A stretch of 64,000 nucleotides of DNA from Eggerthella timonensis (GCF_900184265.1 NZ_FXXA01000002.1:434001-498000); one strand, 5' to 3'; shown: positions 53,060-61,831, counted from the first letter of the stretch. Numbers and translations are program-made. Notes: generated by a model from the sequence alone, not told the origin.

Positions 53060-53581
53060 CTAAACTTCAGGATCGCGCCTCTGCCCTTGGAGGAAGGGGA
53101 CGAGCGAGGAGGGGAGCCCGCAGGCGTTTGCCGACGCCTCTACCGAGTCGCCGTCCTCTCCGAAAGAGCCCCGCATGAGGAAATCGAAGGCCGCCGCAGC
53201 CCGCGGCACGTACTCCTCGGCAACGTCGTACGCCCACGAGAGGGCTGCCGCATCGACAAGCTCGCCGGCTATCTTGACGAGCACCATCTCCCCGTCCACG
53301 GTCAGGCGGTTGAGCTTCGGGATGTCGTTTTCGTCGGCGATCAGGAAGCTCCAGCCGTCGCGCCTGCGGGCGACGGGGAGCCCCGTCGGGCCGGGCTCCT
53401 CTTTGTATGCCGGGGCCGCCTCGTAGTAGTAGGACCGCAGCCACAGGCTCTCGCCGTTCACGTCGGCAAGGTCGAGCGTGTAGTTGGTCAGCAGGTTCCC
53501 GGGCTGGGGGACGCCGTCCACCAGGTGGTCGGTGTCGAACACGTCGATGCGGCCGCCCGCGTAGTACGCCTTGAGGATCAT
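53060..53581 (-). CDS. Conserved-looking protein downstream of the relaxase
   Basis: 173 residues starting MILKAYYAGGRIDVFDTDHL, with beta-rich segments (ESLWLRSYYYEAAP, RDGWSFLIADENDIPKLNRL) and a helical end. It overlaps the relaxase stop by 4 bases (ATGA), so it is co-translated with it. I do not know the family; a role in mobilisation is suggested only by position. Confidence 0.72.
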   Translation of the reverse strand: MILKAYYAGGRIDVFDTDHLVDGVPQPGNLLTNYTLDLADVNGESLWLRSYYYEAAPAYKEEPGPTGLPVARRRDGWSFLIADENDIPKLNRLTVDGEMVLVKIAGELVDAAALSWAYDVAEEYVPRAAAAFDFLMRGSFGEDGDSVEASANACGLPSSLVPFLQGQRRDPEV

Positions 53582-54816
53582 CTTCCCTTCTCCTCCGTCC
53601 TGCCTTGCCGTTGCCTGGAGGCCTGCGGCAGGTCGGAGCGGGAGCCCCGCCCGGCCTCTGCGCTTCCTCCGCCGCCCCGGGCGCCCCTCGCGCTCGCCGG
53701 CTTGCGGGGGCGGGCCTCGGGCCTCCGCTCCGGGAGGATGCCCGCCGCCCTCGCGTAGCCGGCGATCGCGGCGGCGTCCCGCAAGCCCGCGGACGGGTTC
53801 CGTGCGGCGAACGCGTCGAGGTCGGCGAGGCTCGTCGCCCTCGATGCCTCGATGAGTGCGACCGTATCCGACAGCAGGCCCAGCTCCTCGAGGTTGCCCA
53901 CCTCGACCGCGCGCCGGGCGATGTCGGCCGCCTTGCGCCCGCCCTCGCCGGAAAGCCCGCCCATCCCTCCCGCGCGCAGCATCGGCTCGAGCCGCTCGCG
54001 ACCGTAGGACAGCCCGAGCCGCTCCCCGCTCACGCGGCGCGTCGGGTGCTCCGCGAGCGCGTAGACCCAGTCGCGGCGCGGGGCCTTCGGCGAGTTGTCG
54101 GAGACGGTCACGCCCAGGGAGGCCAGGATGCCCCTGAACTCTTCCTCGCTGCGCGCCGCGGCCCGCGCGACGCGCACGCGGGCGCGGATGTCGGCCGTCC
54201 AGGAGTAGTCGCCCCGCCCGAGGATCTCCTTCTCGGCCCGGCGGGCGTATTCGCCGCGGTACGTCGCGGGCCGGGCGCGCGGGCTGCGCCTCTCCGCGCG
54301 GGCGGCGACGCCCTCTGGCTCGGGCGGCTTGAGGGCGCGAAGCCCCCTCTCCTCGGCCATCCTCTGGAGCGACGCGGCGAGCGCCTTCGGGTCGGGGTCC
54401 TGCAGGCGCCGGCCCGTCTCCAGGTTCGTGTTGTTCACCACCACGTGCGCGTGCGGGATGCCGTTCTGGTTGTCGTCGTGGTAGACGACGGCCACCTCGT
54501 GGTCGGCGAAGTGCTCGGACGCCCACGCGGCGGCGAGCTCGCGGAGGGCCTCGAGCGAGATGCCGTCCCTCGGGTCGGGCGACACCACGTAGTGCTTGTA
54601 GGTGCGCACGCGCTTCCCACGCCAGGGAAGGTCGTTGCCGAAGGCGCGGCGCGTGGAGTCCATGGCCCGCGCCCAGTCGAGGGGCCGGCCGGGCTGCTCC
54701 GGGCCGGGAGCGTCGATGTTTATGAGGTCGGTCGCGAGCGCGCGGTTCTTCTTGGTGAGGTAGCGGAAGATGCCGCGGGCGGAGGTGTGGCCGGAGATGG
54801 TCTTGAGCATCGGCAC
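53578..54816 (-). CDS. Relaxase (MobA/VirD2, MOBP-like)
   Basis: 412 residues. The N-terminal ~150 form a relaxase domain with a likely nucleophile Tyr19 (IFRYLTKKN) and a metal-binding triad His113, His122 and His124 (VYHDDNQNGIPHAHVVVNN). It nicks oriT and pilots the strand through the VirD4/VirB4 channel. The C-terminal half is charged and Arg-rich. It lies directly after the MobC-like gene. Confidence 0.92.
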   Translation of the reverse strand: MPMLKTISGHTSARGIFRYLTKKNRALATDLINIDAPGPEQPGRPLDWARAMDSTRRAFGNDLPWRGKRVRTYKHYVVSPDPRDGISLEALRELAAAWASEHFADHEVAVVYHDDNQNGIPHAHVVVNNTNLETGRRLQDPDPKALAASLQRMAEERGLRALKPPEPEGVAARAERRSPRARPATYRGEYARRAEKEILGRGDYSWTADIRARVRVARAAARSEEEFRGILASLGVTVSDNSPKAPRRDWVYALAEHPTRRVSGERLGLSYGRERLEPMLRAGGMGGLSGEGGRKAADIARRAVEVGNLEELGLLSDTVALIEASRATSLADLDAFAARNPSAGLRDAAAIAGYARAAGILPERRPEARPRKPASARGARGGGGSAEAGRGSRSDLPQASRQRQGRTEEKGR

Positions 54817-54822
54817 GGCGGA

Positions 54823-55233
54823 TCACCGCCCGAGGAACGCGAGCGCCGATTCCAGGAGCGCCGACGTCTCCTCGCGCAGCGCCGAGACGCCCGGCTGCAT
54901 GGCCTCCAGCTTGAGGCGCGCCCGCTCCAGCTCCTCGAGGACGTCGGCGGCGTCCATGTCGTTCGCGCGCAGGTAGTAGGCGATGGCGTTGAGCGCGTGC
55001 ACGGCCTGGTTGTAGTGGTGTCCCCATCGGCGCATCTCGCGCGCGAGCTTCGCGGCGGTCGCGCGGTCAACCACGACGAGGCGCGGGCCGTCCTCGATCG
55101 CGTCGGCGGGCAGCTGCAGCAGGCAGCGGACGAGGTCCGAGAGCGTCATGCCGAGCGAGGACGCGAGCGCCTTGGCGCGGGCCGTCTCGCCTTCCGACGC
55201 CCTCACGTGGATCTGCTTGGGGTGCCTCTCCAA
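54823..55233 (-). CDS. MobC-like relaxosome accessory protein
   Basis: About 136 residues with a ribbon-helix-helix start (KQIHVRASEGETARAKALAS, GMTLSDLVRCLLQLP) and WGHHYNQAVHALNAIAYYLR, the typical bacterial MobC/plasmid mobilisation core (G-x-N-x-N-Q-like). It ends 6 bases before the relaxase start. The start is uncertain; I use a TTG at 55233 that removes a poor 74-residue extension. Confidence 0.85.
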   Translation of the reverse strand: MERHPKQIHVRASEGETARAKALASSLGMTLSDLVRCLLQLPADAIEDGPRLVVVDRATAAKLAREMRRWGHHYNQAVHALNAIAYYLRANDMDAADVLEELERARLKLEAMQPGVSALREETSALLESALAFLGR

Positions 55234-55433
55234 GGTCGGCGCTGCCTTTCGCTCTCGCGGGTTCCCGCTTCTCCAGGGGCGCGGGGCATCCCCCGCCGAA
55301 GCATAGCCGAGCGCGAAGCGAGGCGTGCGATCCCAGGGCCGGAACGGGGACGCCCGTCCCCGTTCCGATGACGACGGCCCGGCCCGCCCGGGCGGGCCGC
55401 CCGCCGGGGCCTGCCCCGAGCGGCTGCGAAGAT

Positions 55434-55462
55434 CTATTCCGTGGACTGTGTACACGGAATAG
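55434..55462. other. Inverted repeat upstream of mobC: candidate oriT feature
   Basis: Perfect 10-bp arms CTATTCCGTG and CACGGAATAG separated by 9 bases, in the 299-base gap between mobC and gajA. Inverted repeats next to the nick site beside mobC/relaxase genes are typical of oriT, but the nick site cannot be placed. It could also be a terminator or operator. Confidence 0.5.
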
Positions 55463-55471
55463 GCCTCTTGC

Positions 55472-55499
55472 TTGGCTTGGGATCAAGTCGGACTATAAT
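55472..55499 (+). promoter_or_regulatory. gajA promoter
   Basis: TTGGCT, 16 bases, TATAAT (perfect -10), 34 bases upstream of the gajA start. Confidence 0.65.
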
Positions 55500-55532
55500 T
55501 AGCCACACCATAAGGTTTTGAGAGAAGGCGCC

Positions 55533-57158
55533 ATGATAAAGAGGGTATTGGTACGCGGGTTCCGCATTCTCCGCTACTTCGAGTGGAAACCAAAGGCTGG
55601 TGTCAACATCATCGTTGGCGACAACGCTTCTGGAAAGTCAACGATTCTAGATGCCATCGAGTTGGCGATGCGCTGTCGATTAGGCGGATCAAAGGCCGTT
55701 GAGTCGCTTGACCCTCATTGGTTCAACAAAGACGATGTAGACGACTTTTACGACTCCATGAGAAAAGGAGATGGAACCGTCAAACCTCCTGCGATACTCA
55801 TAGAGCTCTATTTTGAGAAAGACCGTGGCGATATCGCCCATCTTCAGGGTGCAAACAACTCCCTAGAAGAAGATGCGCCGGGAATCGCTCTATCGATCAC
55901 CGTCGACGACGACCTGCGTGAAGAGTTCTACTCGGTTGCACGTCAAGACGAACGCAAGGAACATCTTCTGCCAGTCGAGTACTACTCCGTCTCGTGGCGA
56001 TCGTTCAGAGGAGCACCTTTGGCAAAAACGCCCGATTCGGTGGCATGCTTTCGCGTCGATGCAAATCCGGCTCGTTCAGCGTATGTCGTAGATTATTACG
56101 CAAGGAACACCGTAGATGCCCACATTCTTGACGAGGAGCAGCGCAAAATTGCACGTATGTACCGCGATCTTAAGCAAAGCATCGATGAGGAGGTTTTGAG
56201 CGGCATCGTCGAAGATGACGACGAGGGGATAATCGAAGGGATAAGCTTTCAAATGGACCAGTCTTCACGTTCGGACTGGCGTAATTCCGTGACGATACAA
56301 AAGGAAGGGCTACCTCTATCGCTAGCTGGTCGAGGCGTGCAGGTCGAGGCGAGAACGAGGCTTGCCCTCAAAAAGGCAGCATCGAAGAAAGTGCTGCTCA
56401 TGGAGGAGCCTGAGAATCATTTGTCGCATACCAGTTTGACAAGGCTCATGGGGCTGATAGAGTCCCACCTGTCTGGCCGACAGCTCTTCGTCACAACCCA
56501 TAATGCATTTGTCCTCAATAGACTAGGCCTCGATAAGTTAGCGCTTCTTTCCCAAGGTTGCTCGCCGCGTTGCATCGAAGACCTGAGCGACGATACCGTC
56601 GCCTACTTTCGCAAACAAAGCGGCGTCGATACTCTCAGAATAGTACTTGGAAAAAAGATCGTTCTAGTCGAGGGCCCCTCCGACGAAATGATATTCAACT
56701 GGGCTTACGAGATGAAGCATTCGAGCGATCCCCAGAGCAGCGGCATCGACGTTATCTCCTATGGTGTTCGAGGCAAGAGGGCATTGGAGTTAGCCAGCGC
56801 TTTGAACAAGGGACCCGTTGCTGTTTTGAGGGACAACGACGGCAAGCCGCCGGAAAAGTGGAAGAACGATGCCAAACCGTACTTGAACGATCGCAGGCGC
56901 ATGTTCGTTGGCGAAAACATCGACCTTAAGTCCCTTGAGCCGCAGATGGTCGCAGCGAACGAACGCAACCTGGCAGCATTTGCAAAACTAGTGGGGTTCG
57001 ATGGCGTTCCGAATTCTTCTGAAATTGTCGATTACATGAAAGACCATAAGACAGACTGGGCTTGGGCCTTTGTTTCGTGCAGCTCGCCCGAAAAAGACAA
57101 TATGGTTGCTCCAGAATATATCGCAGCCGCCGTGGAATTCATCAGCCAAGATGAATAA
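55533..57158 (+). CDS. gajA: Gabija-like defence protein GajA: AAA ATPase/TOPRIM (OLD-family) endonuclease
   Basis: 541 residues: SMC-like Walker A GDNASGKST (29-37), ABC-type signature PLSLAGRGVQ, Walker B VLLMEEPENHL, switch TTHNAF, then a C-terminal TOPRIM domain with Glu380 (LVEGPSDE) and Asp434/Asp436 (RDND). This is the OLD-family layout of GajA, which cleaves invading DNA when nucleotides are depleted. ATG 55533 follows GAGAGAAGG. GC content is lower than in the conjugation genes, a sign of separate acquisition. It overlaps gajB by 8 bases. Confidence 0.87.
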   Translation: MIKRVLVRGFRILRYFEWKPKAGVNIIVGDNASGKSTILDAIELAMRCRLGGSKAVESLDPHWFNKDDVDDFYDSMRKGDGTVKPPAILIELYFEKDRGDIAHLQGANNSLEEDAPGIALSITVDDDLREEFYSVARQDERKEHLLPVEYYSVSWRSFRGAPLAKTPDSVACFRVDANPARSAYVVDYYARNTVDAHILDEEQRKIARMYRDLKQSIDEEVLSGIVEDDDEGIIEGISFQMDQSSRSDWRNSVTIQKEGLPLSLAGRGVQVEARTRLALKKAASKKVLLMEEPENHLSHTSLTRLMGLIESHLSGRQLFVTTHNAFVLNRLGLDKLALLSQGCSPRCIEDLSDDTVAYFRKQSGVDTLRIVLGKKIVLVEGPSDEMIFNWAYEMKHSSDPQSSGIDVISYGVRGKRALELASALNKGPVAVLRDNDGKPPEKWKNDAKPYLNDRRRMFVGENIDLKSLEPQMVAANERNLAAFAKLVGFDGVPNSSEIVDYMKDHKTDWAWAFVSCSSPEKDNMVAPEYIAAAVEFISQDE

Positions 57159-58260
57159 GGTTCTGGTCGCTGTCGCTGGCGCAGGTAAGACGCGAAGAAT
57201 TGCAGAGGAAATCTCCTCGAGCTGCAACCGGAAGCGAATCCTCGTCCTTACATACACGGAAAGAAACCAGCTTGAAGACGCAAACCGAATCGCAATGGCC
57301 AGTGGCCGCACGAACGAACATCCCTGCGTTATGGGGTGGATGGCCTTTCTCCTCAACCAGATAGTCCGACCATATCTGCCACTTCTATTCCCCGATGCAC
57401 AGTTGCGTGGGCTGGGCGTTAGCCCTCAGACCTTTCAATACCTCGGGGGCGCTGATCGCTATTTCAACAAAGAAGGGGATGCGTATCCGGGAACTTTAGC
57501 GAAGCTCGCAGTTGAAGTCATAAAAGCAGCAAGGCAAGCACCACTCCGGAGGCTTGAGTTGCTTTATGATTTGATATACATCGACGAAGCGCAAGACCTG
57601 AGAGGAAACGATCTCGAGATTGTGAAAATGCTATTCAAGTCACGAATCGAGACGACGGTCGTGCTTGATCCAAGGCAGTCGGTCATCGCAACGTCGAAGC
57701 ACGACACCAAGCACAAGCCTTATAGGGGCATCAAGGCTCTTGGATTCTACAAACGGAAAGAGATGGAAAAGCTTTGCACTATAGAGAACCTGAATGAGAC
57801 TCATCGATTCGTTCCCGAGATAGCGCGGTTGTCCGATGCCATAATCAGGGAGATTGCCGCCTTCCCGGAAACAATATCCCATGTGGAATGCAAAGAAGAA
57901 CATAGCGGTGTATTCGTGATCCCAAAGGACGTTGTCGAAGAGTACGCTTCACAATACGGTGCGACCGTTTTGCGCTGGAATAAGATGAGCGGCGTTTTTC
58001 AGGGGTCAACTGTCGCCAATTTCGGAGAATGCAAGGGAATGCAGTGCGATCACGTTGTTGTGGTTGCCACCAATACTATCAACGATTTTTTGCTCAAGGG
58101 CAAGGTTCTCGCTGAGGAAAGCGCCTGCAAGTTTTACGTTGCTGTCACGAGGGCGCGATTCAGCGTGGCCCTAGCTGTCGACGACCCTGCAAAGGTAATC
58201 GCTACCGTAAATGAGAGGCATGCGTTCCCGGACGTGCTTTTTCAAATTTGGAGTCCGTAG
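57151..58260 (+). CDS. gajB: Gabija-like defence protein GajB: UvrD/PcrA-type helicase, short form
   Basis: 369 residues with Walker A AGAGKT (9-14), Walker B LIYIDEAQDL, a motif like HRFVPEIARLSD, CKGMQCDHVVVVA and the late motif FYVAVTRARFSVAL, i.e. a superfamily 1A helicase. GajB activates when phage DNA ends appear and partners GajA. Described GajB proteins are ~490 residues, so this one is shorter, lacking part of the accessory domains though keeping the ATPase motifs. It is translationally coupled to gajA. Confidence 0.82.
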   Translation: MNKVLVAVAGAGKTRRIAEEISSSCNRKRILVLTYTERNQLEDANRIAMASGRTNEHPCVMGWMAFLLNQIVRPYLPLLFPDAQLRGLGVSPQTFQYLGGADRYFNKEGDAYPGTLAKLAVEVIKAARQAPLRRLELLYDLIYIDEAQDLRGNDLEIVKMLFKSRIETTVVLDPRQSVIATSKHDTKHKPYRGIKALGFYKRKEMEKLCTIENLNETHRFVPEIARLSDAIIREIAAFPETISHVECKEEHSGVFVIPKDVVEEYASQYGATVLRWNKMSGVFQGSTVANFGECKGMQCDHVVVVATNTINDFLLKGKVLAEESACKFYVAVTRARFSVALAVDDPAKVIATVNERHAFPDVLFQIWSP

Positions 58261-58268
58261 ATGCATAA

Positions 58269-58292
58269 GCCCTCCGGCCGGGGCCGGAGGGC
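58269..58292. terminator. Terminator hairpin between gajB and the YraN-like gene
   Basis: 11-bp arms GCCCTCCGGCC / GGCCGGAGGGC between convergent genes. No T run follows on the plus strand, so efficiency is uncertain. Confidence 0.55.
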
Positions 58293-58316
58293 GCGCCCCT
58301 CGCGGGGCCGGGAGGT

Positions 58317-58694
58317 CTAGGCGGCCTCCGTGAGGGTGCGTTGGGGGATGTCGGCGTACATCGAGTTGATGTGATGGCGGATCATGGCGCGGCCGGTTCC
58401 GACGATCGCCATGTCGATGTCGTCGAACCGGATGGGTGCGTCGGCCACGTCGTGCTCGGCCAGGTAGGCCAGGGCGACCCGTTCCCGGCCCCAGCGGTCC
58501 AGGGCGCCGCGCCCCTCGGCGGGGAACCCGCCGGGCCGGACGCTCACCCTCGCGAACACGAGCGCGGCGCCGTCCCGGGCCACGATGTCCGCCGTGCCGG
58601 CCTCGCTTTTCCAGCCCGTCTCGAGGACGTCGTAGCCTCGATGCGAGAGAAAGCGGCTTGCGGCTTGCGTGGCGCTCGTCTTGACCTCTTCCAT
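58317..58694 (-). CDS. YraN/UPF0102-like nuclease-fold protein
   Basis: 125 residues matching the small UPF0102 fold: YDVLETGWKSEAGTADIVARDG then ALVFARVSVR and a helical end. The family has a restriction-endonuclease-like fold; the usual E-x-K is FARVSV here, so the catalytic Glu and Lys are replaced and the protein may bind DNA without cutting. GGAGGTCAACC precedes the ATG. A structured leader lies upstream. Confidence 0.7.
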   Translation of the reverse strand: MEEVKTSATQAASRFLSHRGYDVLETGWKSEAGTADIVARDGAALVFARVSVRPGGFPAEGRGALDRWGRERVALAYLAEHDVADAPIRFDDIDMAIVGTGRAMIRHHINSMYADIPQRTLTEAA

Positions 58695-58760
58695 GGTTGA
58701 CCTCCTAAGTCGTTCGGCCGGCCCCTTCGGCCCGCCTCGTGGCCCGGATGCCGCCGGGGT

Positions 58761-58893
58761 CCGCGCGGGCGCGCAAGGGGGGAAGCGAAACCCGGAGGGC
58801 ACCGAGTTTCCGCGAGGCGTCGGCGAGGTTTTCTTCTCGCGGAAAGTTTTCGCGGCCCTTGCGCGCCCGCGCGGTTCTCGGCGAGGATGCGGG
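58761..58893 (-). promoter_or_regulatory. Structured leader element, copy A
   Basis: A perfect 19-bp outer stem (58761-58779 with 58856-58874) encloses GCGAAA/TTTCGC and an inner 10-bp stem TTTCCGCGAG/CTCGCGGAAA. It lies 67 bases before the YraN-like start. The same arrangement occurs in copies B and C with compensating changes. The rest of the 315-base gap holds a second GC-rich hairpin and the ribosome binding site. Confidence 0.72.
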
Positions 58894-59010
58894 CTTCGAG
58901 GCGGGAAGGGACGGCCGGTTCGGGAGAGGACGCGCGGAGAAGAGCGGCGAAGAGAAAGCCCGCCGGCCGAACAGGGGCCGACGGGCTCGCTTGCGGGAGT
59001 CGGCAGGGCC

Positions 59011-59679
59011 TCACGCCCTCGGCTTGATGCGGGCCGTGGCGCCGCGCACGTAGTTGTTGGGGTTCCAGCTGAAGTCTCCGTCGTGGTCGTACCAGGCCAC
59101 GTAGGGCAAGTCCGGGTAGGTGACGCCCTTCCTGCCGTCCGGCAAGTCGACCCACACGACGATGCGGTTCCCGTCAGGCTGCCCGAAGCCCACGACGGGG
59201 AACGCCTCCCACTTATCGCGCACACTGTCGCGCAGCCACACCTCGTCGCCCAGCCGCAGCTCGCCCACGGGAACCTCCACCGAGTCCAGGAACCCGCCGA
59301 GCCGCAACCGCTCCGGCATGGCCTCGTCGAAGGCGCGCAGCATCTCGTCGAAGTCGTACACCAGCTGCTCCTCGCAGCCGGCGCTCTCGTGGATGCGGTC
59401 GACGATCTTCCAGCCCTCGATGACGTAGATGCCGTTGTCGCCGGGGTCCATGCGCCTGTCGGTGGTGTACCTGCCCAGGCCGAGCGAGAGCGATCCCCCG
59501 AAGAAGTTTCCCATCACCTGGCACAGGCGCGCCCAGCCGTAGTCGTCCTCGCTCGGCGGGCAATAGCCTTGCAGCTCGCAGTACCTGAGCAGCGGGCCCA
59601 CGGTGTCGCGCCCCCCGTTCCAGTGCAGGTAGAGCCCGAACTTGCGCTCGCGCGTGGTGATGACGGCCTGATTTCCCAT
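59011..59679 (-). CDS. ICE protein of unknown function with structured leader
   Basis: 222 residues starting MGNQAVITTRERKFGLYLHW, rich in Trp, Tyr and Gly (GGRDTVGPLLRYCELQGYCP, NGIYVIEGWKIVDRIHESAG), likely soluble. AGGAGATCGTC precedes the ATG. Similar Trp-rich soluble proteins occur among antirestriction-type ICE genes, but I see no diagnostic motif. It carries copy B of the leader. Confidence 0.72.
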   Translation of the reverse strand: MGNQAVITTRERKFGLYLHWNGGRDTVGPLLRYCELQGYCPPSEDDYGWARLCQVMGNFFGGSLSLGLGRYTTDRRMDPGDNGIYVIEGWKIVDRIHESAGCEEQLVYDFDEMLRAFDEAMPERLRLGGFLDSVEVPVGELRLGDEVWLRDSVRDKWEAFPVVGFGQPDGNRIVVWVDLPDGRKGVTYPDLPYVAWYDHDGDFSWNPNNYVRGATARIKPRA

Positions 59680-59740
59680 GACGATCTCCTGTCGTTTCGC
59701 GGCGCCCCTCCTTTTCCGGGGCGCCTCCTTGGGGATGCGT

Positions 59741-59880
59741 CCGCCCGGGGTCGTGTCGGGGAGCAAGGGGAGAAGCGAAAACCGCAGGCCTGAGCTTCCG
59801 GTCGCCTTAGTGGTTTTCCAGCGGAAGGTTTTTCGCGTCCCTTGCGCCCCGGCGCGGTTCCGGGCAGCATGCGCCCGAGG
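59741..59880 (-). promoter_or_regulatory. Structured leader element, copy B
   Basis: Outer stem GCAAGGG/CCCTTGC (59763-59769 with 59839-59845), extended on the far side of one mismatch by CGGGG/CCCCG. The inner stems are GCGAAAA/TTTTCGC and CTTCCG/CGGAAG. A second perfect hairpin (GGCGCCCC/GGGGCGCC) lies between it and the start codon. Overall similarity to copies A and C is clear, but B is the most diverged. Confidence 0.65.
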
Positions 59881-60016
59881 TGGTGGCCGGGGAAAGGAGG
59901 GGCCGAGCTGGGAGGAGCGCCGGGGAGGGCGGGCTTCGCCTTGCGCCCGAGAAGCCGCGTCGCCGTCGGGGAAGGAGGCCGCCCGCAGGCCGGGGCGGCC
60001 TCCCGGCAGGGAGCGG

Positions 60017-61324
60017 TCAGGCCGCCATCGCCACGGGCTCGATCACCTCGTCGGCGTCGAACGGCGGCTCGTCGTCATCGGGGCCTTCGGGCCAGGCCTC
60101 CTCGGCAACGTCCTCTCCCTCGCCCTCCTCGGCGAGGAACCCGCGCAGGCGCTCCATGAGCTCGCGCTCGTCGGGCGTGTCCTCGAAGCCCGCCGCGGCC
60201 AGCACGTCGTCGTGGAAGGACGTGAACGAGAGCAGGTCGTCCAAGTCGTAGGCCCACGGCTCGTAGCCCTCCCTCAGGACGTGGCCCGAAAGGCACGGCA
60301 CGCATTCCGGCACGGTGCGCATCAGGACGAACTGGTCGAGCGCCTTGCCCCTCGGCTCCCTGAAGCCGGCCCAGGCGTCGTCCGGCTCGCACTCGTAGCG
60401 CGCCTCGAACGCCTCGTGCGCCCACTGGCGCAGCTTCGCATGGCCCTTGCCGGGGAACTTCGGCCAGGCCGTCTTCACGAACTCCAGGACGTGGTCCTGG
60501 TAGGCGTCCATGACCGCCGCGCGCTTCATGAACGCCTCCTCGGCGGCGACGTCCTCGGCGCTCGGCTCGTGCACGTGCTCCGCGTCGTCGCAGTAGTAGC
60601 TTGCGCGAGCCTCCCCGAAGTAGGTCGCGCTCACCACCGCGACCATCCCGTCATGCCCGCACTCGCCGTCGCACCAGTGCATGCCCTCGGCGTCGGAACG
60701 CTCCACTACGCGCACGCCCTCGGCTGCGAGCCTCTCCGCGAGCTCCTTCTTGCTCGCGCGGCCGCGCGCCTTGCGGCAGACCTCCATGCGCTCCCAGTAG
60801 CTCTTCTTCGAGAACACCGCCACCACGTCGTCCTCGGTCAGTACGTCGTCGTACTCGCCGATGAGCGCCACCGCGTCGAAGTCCAGATTCACGGCGTCCA
60901 CCGGCACCAGCTTCGAGCCGCGCACGTAGGCCTCGGCCTTTTCCTCGTCGATGTCGGCGCTCACGGCGGCGTCGGCCACCGGCACGCCCAGCGCGAGCAT
61001 CGTCTGGACGCCCTGGCCGCGCTCGGCCTCGGTGAGCTCCTTGCGGTGGTTGTTCTCGGCGTTGAGCACTTGCGCGATGCGCGCGTCGTCCCAGCCGTCC
61101 ATCACGTAGGCGTCGGCCTCTTCGAGTTCGAGCTTCCTCATGGCCGCCGTCCGGCGGTGCCCCGCGACCAGCTGGTAGGCGTCGCCGTCGGCAACCACGA
61201 TGAGCGGCGTGATCTGCCCGTTCACCTCGATGCTGCGGGCGAGCCCCGAGACGTCGCCCAGGTCCTTGCGGTTCTGGTGCTTGCTCTCGATGCACTGGGC
61301 GAGCGGGATCTTCGTCGTCTCCAT
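60017..61324 (-). CDS. ParB/Sulfiredoxin-domain protein of the ICE
   Basis: 435 residues. The N-terminal ~110 are a ParB nuclease/CTPase-type domain (GLARSIEVNGQITPLIVVADG, YQLVAGHRRTAAM, NAENNHRKELTEAERGQGVQ). The remainder is unlike chromosomal ParB and contains a Cys/His-rich insertion (HWCDGECGHDG). It may maintain the excised element or control its genes. GGAGGTCAGAAAG precedes the ATG. It carries leader copy C. Confidence 0.85.
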   Translation of the reverse strand: METTKIPLAQCIESKHQNRKDLGDVSGLARSIEVNGQITPLIVVADGDAYQLVAGHRRTAAMRKLELEEADAYVMDGWDDARIAQVLNAENNHRKELTEAERGQGVQTMLALGVPVADAAVSADIDEEKAEAYVRGSKLVPVDAVNLDFDAVALIGEYDDVLTEDDVVAVFSKKSYWERMEVCRKARGRASKKELAERLAAEGVRVVERSDAEGMHWCDGECGHDGMVAVVSATYFGEARASYYCDDAEHVHEPSAEDVAAEEAFMKRAAVMDAYQDHVLEFVKTAWPKFPGKGHAKLRQWAHEAFEARYECEPDDAWAGFREPRGKALDQFVLMRTVPECVPCLSGHVLREGYEPWAYDLDDLLSFTSFHDDVLAAAGFEDTPDERELMERLRGFLAEEGEGEDVAEEAWPEGPDDDEPPFDADEVIEPVAMAA

Positions 61325-61382
61325 CTTTCTGACCTCCTGTTCGTTTCGCCCCGCCCCCTCTGGGCGGGCCTTGCGGCCCGTG

Positions 61383-61531
61383 CTCCGGCCGGGGTTCGGG
61401 AGGCGCGCAAGGGAGGAAGCGAAACCCGCCAGGGCGCAGAGTTTCCGGGAGGGCATGGATGCGGCTGCATCCTGCCGGAAAGTTTTCGCGGCCCTTGCGC
61501 GCGGCCCGGTTCCCGGCCGAGCATGCGGGCT
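61383..61531 (-). promoter_or_regulatory. Structured leader element, copy C
   Basis: Outer stem GCGCGCAAGGG/CCCTTGCGCGC (61403-61413 with 61492-61502), middle stem GCGAAA/TTTCGC and inner stem TTTCCGG/CCGGAAA. Base changes in the inner stem relative to copy A are compensated. A conserved stretch (CGGTTC-CGGC-GCATGCGGGC type) follows in A and C. The remaining bases to 61831 hold no gene I can support. Confidence 0.7.
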
Positions 61532-61831
61532 CCAAGGACGCCGGGGGCGGGGCGAGGAGGAGGTCGGGGAGGCGGCGAGAAGGGCGCCCGTTCGCAGGCG
61601 CGTCGCACGCTTGCCTTGGAACCGCTGCGTGGGCTAGAGTCGGATCGGTGGCATCGAGGGAGGCGAGGACTGTCATGAGGAAGTCCAGAAACAGGAGCCG
61701 GCGTTGTCGACCACGCCGCTCGCGAAAACGCCGCTTAGATGGGAATACGGAGCTGATGTCTTTGCGCGTCCTCTACGCTATGAGCAGGGTCACAATCGGT
61801 CTATGACGGTTGAGCCCCAATGCAAATGAGA

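Noticed and set aside
61459-61806. Protein-coding gene over leader copy C
   Set aside because: The frame is Arg-rich, overlaps the conserved hairpin element and lacks a binding site or family signal.
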